DNA of 64,000 nucleotides from Pseudomonas sp. B6002 (GTDB lineage Bacteria; Pseudomonadota; Gammaproteobacteria; Pseudomonadales; Pseudomonadaceae): NCBI RefSeq assembly GCF_013385985.1, contig NZ_JACAOY010000037.1, positions 376 to 64,375 of the forward strand, read 5' to 3'. Shown piece by piece: positions 61,931 to 64,000 of this stretch (position 1 is its first letter; each line of letters starts with the position of its first letter). The notes under the pieces were generated by a model. It saw only the letters and a program-made list of their open reading frames with translations, ran no database searches and was not told where the DNA came from. The position numbers and the translations under genes were made by a program.

Positions 61931-62879
61931 AGGCGCGCGGGACCACTGTCGTCCAATAGCGAGTGCGTGAAGTGAGGCGTACCGGCAAGGCGTGGGTCAG
62001 CGCGTTGAGGGTCAGGTCGATGTCGTCCAGGGAGTAGGCACCCGAGACGGTCAGGTGGCTGATTTCAGTGGCGCACCCCAGGTAGCCCGGGCGATAGCGT
62101 GCCAGTTCGGCCACCAGGCGATCCAGCCGCCAATTGTCGACGATCAGCCGCCCCTGCGCCCAAGCGCCCTCACCCGGGTCGTTGGCCCGAAGGGAGAGCA
62201 TGCGCTGGCTGTCGAAGGTGACGGCCTGGCCGGCGGTGATGACCGTCTCTGCCTGCTCGACGCCCGGGCGCACGGCCACGGCATGCTCCAGGACGCTCAT
62301 GGCGGTGTAGCCATCAAACTGGCGCACATCAAAGCGTGTGCCGAGGGCACGCATCTCACCCTGTGCACTGCGTACCAGGAAAGGACGCGGGTCGGGGGCG
62401 GTTTCTACAAAGATTTCTCCGCCGCGCAAGATCAGCAGCCGCTGTTCGGCGGTGTAGCGGATATCCACGGCACTGGCGGTGTTGAGGGACAACCGGGTGC
62501 CATCGTCCAGGCGCAGGCTGTGGCGTTCGCCCGTGGTGGTGCGTTGATCCGCCATCCATTGCGGCGCTTGTCGATAGCCGGACCAACCGATGGCGCTCAC
62601 GCCGGCGCCGATCATCACGCCCTTGAGTACTGCCCGACGACCGAAGCGCTGGGATTGGTCGTCAGCGGCGTCCATTGCGTTGACCGCTACCGCGCCGGGC
62701 AAGCATTGGAGTTGGTGCTGGAGAGCTTCCACGCGCTGCCAGGCCCATTGGTTCAGCGAGGTTTCGTCACGCCAGGTGCGCCATGCTGCGTGCAACTCAG
62801 GATCACCGGGTTCGGCCGCCAGGCGCGCCACCCAGTGGGCGGCCGCGCTGAGGGCCTGGCGTTGTGGATCGCGAGTCAC
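61929..62879 (-). CDS. FecR-like anti-sigma regulator
   Basis: A 316-residue regulator. It has an N-terminal cytosolic domain (AAAHWVARLAAEPGDPELHAAWRTWRDE), then FGRRAVLKGVMIGAG (Arg81-Arg82, RRxxLK) before a weak TM, then a FecR domain with LRLDDGTRLSLNTASAV and LILRGGEIFVETA. The GTG at 62879 has GGAG 9 bases upstream and gives the same length as the homologue at 31680-32630; an ATG at 62909 would overlap the sigma gene by 28 bases. Confidence 0.87.
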   Translation of the reverse strand: MTRDPQRQALSAAAHWVARLAAEPGDPELHAAWRTWRDETSLNQWAWQRVEALQHQLQCLPGAVAVNAMDAADDQSQRFGRRAVLKGVMIGAGVSAIGWSGYRQAPQWMADQRTTTGERHSLRLDDGTRLSLNTASAVDIRYTAEQRLLILRGGEIFVETAPDPRPFLVRSAQGEMRALGTRFDVRQFDGYTAMSVLEHAVAVRPGVEQAETVITAGQAVTFDSQRMLSLRANDPGEGAWAQGRLIVDNWRLDRLVAELARYRPGYLGCATEISHLTVSGAYSLDDIDLTLNALTHALPVRLTSRTRYWTTVVPRA

Positions 62880-62881
62880 GG

Positions 62882-63412
62882 TCAATGCTCCAAGGCGAAG
62901 ATCAGGCAATGCTCGGTGGCTTTGGCGATGTATTTGGTTACGGAGCTGACGGATACCTGCAGCGCTTCGGCAATGTCTTTGTAGGGCATCCCCTGCAATT
63001 GCGAGAGCAGGAAGGCGCGCTTGGCCTTGCGGCCTAAGCCATCAAGCATGGCATCCAGGCGTTGCAGGGTTTCGATGATCAATAATCGCTCTTCCGGCGA
63101 AATGGCGTAACCCTGCGGTTGTTCCGCCAAGGCCTGCAGGTAAGCCTGCTCAAGGGCTTTGCGGCGGAAACTGTCGATCATCACGCGCTTGGCAATCGTC
63201 ACCAGAAAGTGCCGGGGCTCTTTCAATTCAGCGGCCACCGGCTGGGTGCGCTCGGCCAGCAACAAGCGGACAAAAGTGTCTTGAGCCAGGTCCGCCGCCT
63301 GTTGTGAGCAACCCAGGCGTGCACGCAGCCAACTGACCAGCCAGCGGTGGTGATCACCGTAGAGCTGCCCAACGGGTTCACGAGAAGTGTGAGGCACAGC
63401 AGACAGAGGCAT
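62882..63412 (-). CDS. FecI-like ECF sigma factor
   Basis: A 176-residue iron-starvation sigma factor. Region 2: CSQQAADLAQDTFVRLLLAE and PRHFLVTIAKRVMIDSFRRKAL; region 4: MPYKDIAEALQVSVSSVTKYIAKATEHCL. It starts the set sigma-FecR-receptor. Two Fur-like sequences precede it. Confidence 0.9.
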   Translation of the reverse strand: MPLSAVPHTSREPVGQLYGDHHRWLVSWLRARLGCSQQAADLAQDTFVRLLLAERTQPVAAELKEPRHFLVTIAKRVMIDSFRRKALEQAYLQALAEQPQGYAISPEERLLIIETLQRLDAMLDGLGRKAKRAFLLSQLQGMPYKDIAEALQVSVSSVTKYIAKATEHCLIFALEH

Positions 63413-63447
63413 AATGATATTGCGCGCGAATGAGAACGCTTCGCAAT
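63411..63447. promoter_or_regulatory. Fur-like sites before the third sigma factor
   Basis: AATGAGAACGCTTCGCAAT (63429-63447) matches the repeated Fur consensus at 12 of 19 positions. ATAATGATAT (63411-63420) matches the left half of a second copy and runs into the start codon. Together they suggest a tandem Fur operator. Confidence 0.45.
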
Positions 63448-63548
63448 TTAGAGCAATGTCAAGATAAGGGCAATGCCTTGTATCACTCTAATGCGCAGTG
63501 TGGCGGCAAAAGGTAGATTGTCCCCCTCCCCCCTTGAGGTCACGCACG

Positions 63549-63950
63549 ATGAATCAACAGCTCCACGGAAGTTGTTTCTGCAAGGCAGTGCAGTATCAAC
63601 TCGACAGCCTGGACATGCCCATCAGCCACTGCCACTGCGAGAGCTGCCGCAAGGTGCATGCGGCGCCTTTTGTGGCCACCGCAGGGGTGATGCGTGAGCA
63701 CTTTCGCTGGACACAGGGTGAGGCGCTTTTATCGTCGTATGAATCTTCGCCGGGCAAGTTCAGGCATTTCTGCTCTCGCTGCGGCTCACACCTGATGGCC
63801 GAGCGAGGGCATCAACCCCATGTGATTGTGCGGGTGGCGACGCTGGACGATGATCCTGGCGTTCGGCCCACCTCGCACATCTGGACGGCCCACGATGTGC
63901 CCTGGCTGGCGCATGAAGGCGTGGAACAGTGGGACGAGTGGAAGGTTTGA
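63549..63950 (+). CDS. GFA-family (glutathione-dependent formaldehyde-activating-like) zinc protein
   Basis: A 133-residue CENP-V/GFA-type protein with the complete zinc-binding cysteine set: Cys9 and Cys11 (GSCFC), Cys28/Cys30/Cys33 (HCHCESC), and Cys75/Cys78 (CSRCGS). GFA proteins were named for S-hydroxymethylglutathione synthesis but most members have unknown roles. The ATG at 63549 begins the conserved region; the frame extends back to 63498 without support. Confidence 0.88.
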   Translation: MNQQLHGSCFCKAVQYQLDSLDMPISHCHCESCRKVHAAPFVATAGVMREHFRWTQGEALLSSYESSPGKFRHFCSRCGSHLMAERGHQPHVIVRVATLDDDPGVRPTSHIWTAHDVPWLAHEGVEQWDEWKV

Positions 63951-63951
63951 C

Positions 63952-64000
63952 TCAGACGTGCGGATCACCGGGCGCCTTGGCGGGGGTCGCATATTGCGGC
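63952..64000 (-). CDS. C-terminal end of a gene running off the right edge
   Basis: On the minus strand the last 49 bases read as PQYATPAKAPGDPHV followed by TGA, one base after the GFA stop codon. The bias toward G/C third positions is that of real coding sequence, but only 15 residues are visible, so the product cannot be named. Confidence 0.4.
   Translation of the reverse strand, partial: PQYATPAKAPGDPHV

Noticed and set aside
1-64000. CRISPR arrays, tRNA/rRNA genes, transposases, phage genes, toxin-antitoxin pairs
   Set aside because: None found by reading; the only repeats seen are REP doublets and the left-edge double hairpin.

Overview
The window looks like chromosome of a Pseudomonas of the fluorescens group. 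The support is the high-GC coding, the paired REP elements between genes (GGGCTTGCCCGCGAT and GGCTTGCCGGCGAT types), a full psl exopolysaccharide operon, several FecI/FecR/TonB-receptor surface-signalling sets, an InhA-type isonitrile hydratase and a RapA-independent DNA polymerase II. No rRNA, tRNA, CRISPR array, transposase or phage gene was seen. All identifications come from reading motifs and recalled family sequences; no database search was run.

Layout. 1-12.9 kb holds housekeeping and accessory genes: an ion antiporter, a chemoreceptor, a PepSY / response regulator / sensor kinase operon divergent from a patatin-like lipase, queD, a GNAT enzyme, a Nudix hydrolase, cytosine deaminase codA, a DapF-like protein lacking both catalytic cysteines, and an MFS carrier. 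12.9-14.5 kb is a small minus-strand island of two unrecognised genes, each preceded by a 28-bp HrpL-type (hrp-box-like) promoter motif. It is the best candidate here for an undescribed type III secretion substrate locus. 14.5-18.6 kb is fecI-fecR-fecA for ferric citrate. 18.6-21.6 kb is an SDR + 14-TM efflux operon with a divergent TetR gene and two matching operator palindromes. 21.6-31.0 kb holds LysR/ene-reductase, SDR + GH15 glucosidase, a small hydrolase, an Asp-nucleophile alpha/beta hydrolase, a GlxA-type regulator divergent from inhA, and a LysE exporter.

31.1-35.2 kb is a second sigma/anti-sigma/TonB-receptor set. 35.6-51.0 kb is pslA-pslL, tightly packed with start/stop overlaps. 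PslA starts the lipid-linked glycan, PslB makes GDP-mannose, PslC/F/H/I are glycosyltransferases, PslD/E form the export and co-polymerase system, PslG is the periplasmic glycoside hydrolase, PslJ and PslK are the ligase/polymerase-like and flippase-like membrane proteins, and PslL is an acyltransferase. Two FleQ-box matches and several ANGGA (RsmA-type) motifs lie in the 418-bp leader, matching the regulation known in P. aeruginosa.

51.1-55.6 kb carries a DUF4174-like protein, a GST, a GNAT enzyme and polB. 55.7-64.0 kb carries a Fur-boxed ferrichrome-type receptor, a periplasmic protein with a duplicated domain, an SRPBCC protein, a third sigma/anti-sigma/TonB-receptor set (minus strand) and a GFA-like zinc protein. 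The window therefore holds four TonB-dependent receptors and three ECF sigma/FecR pairs, with Fur-box-like sites before most of them.
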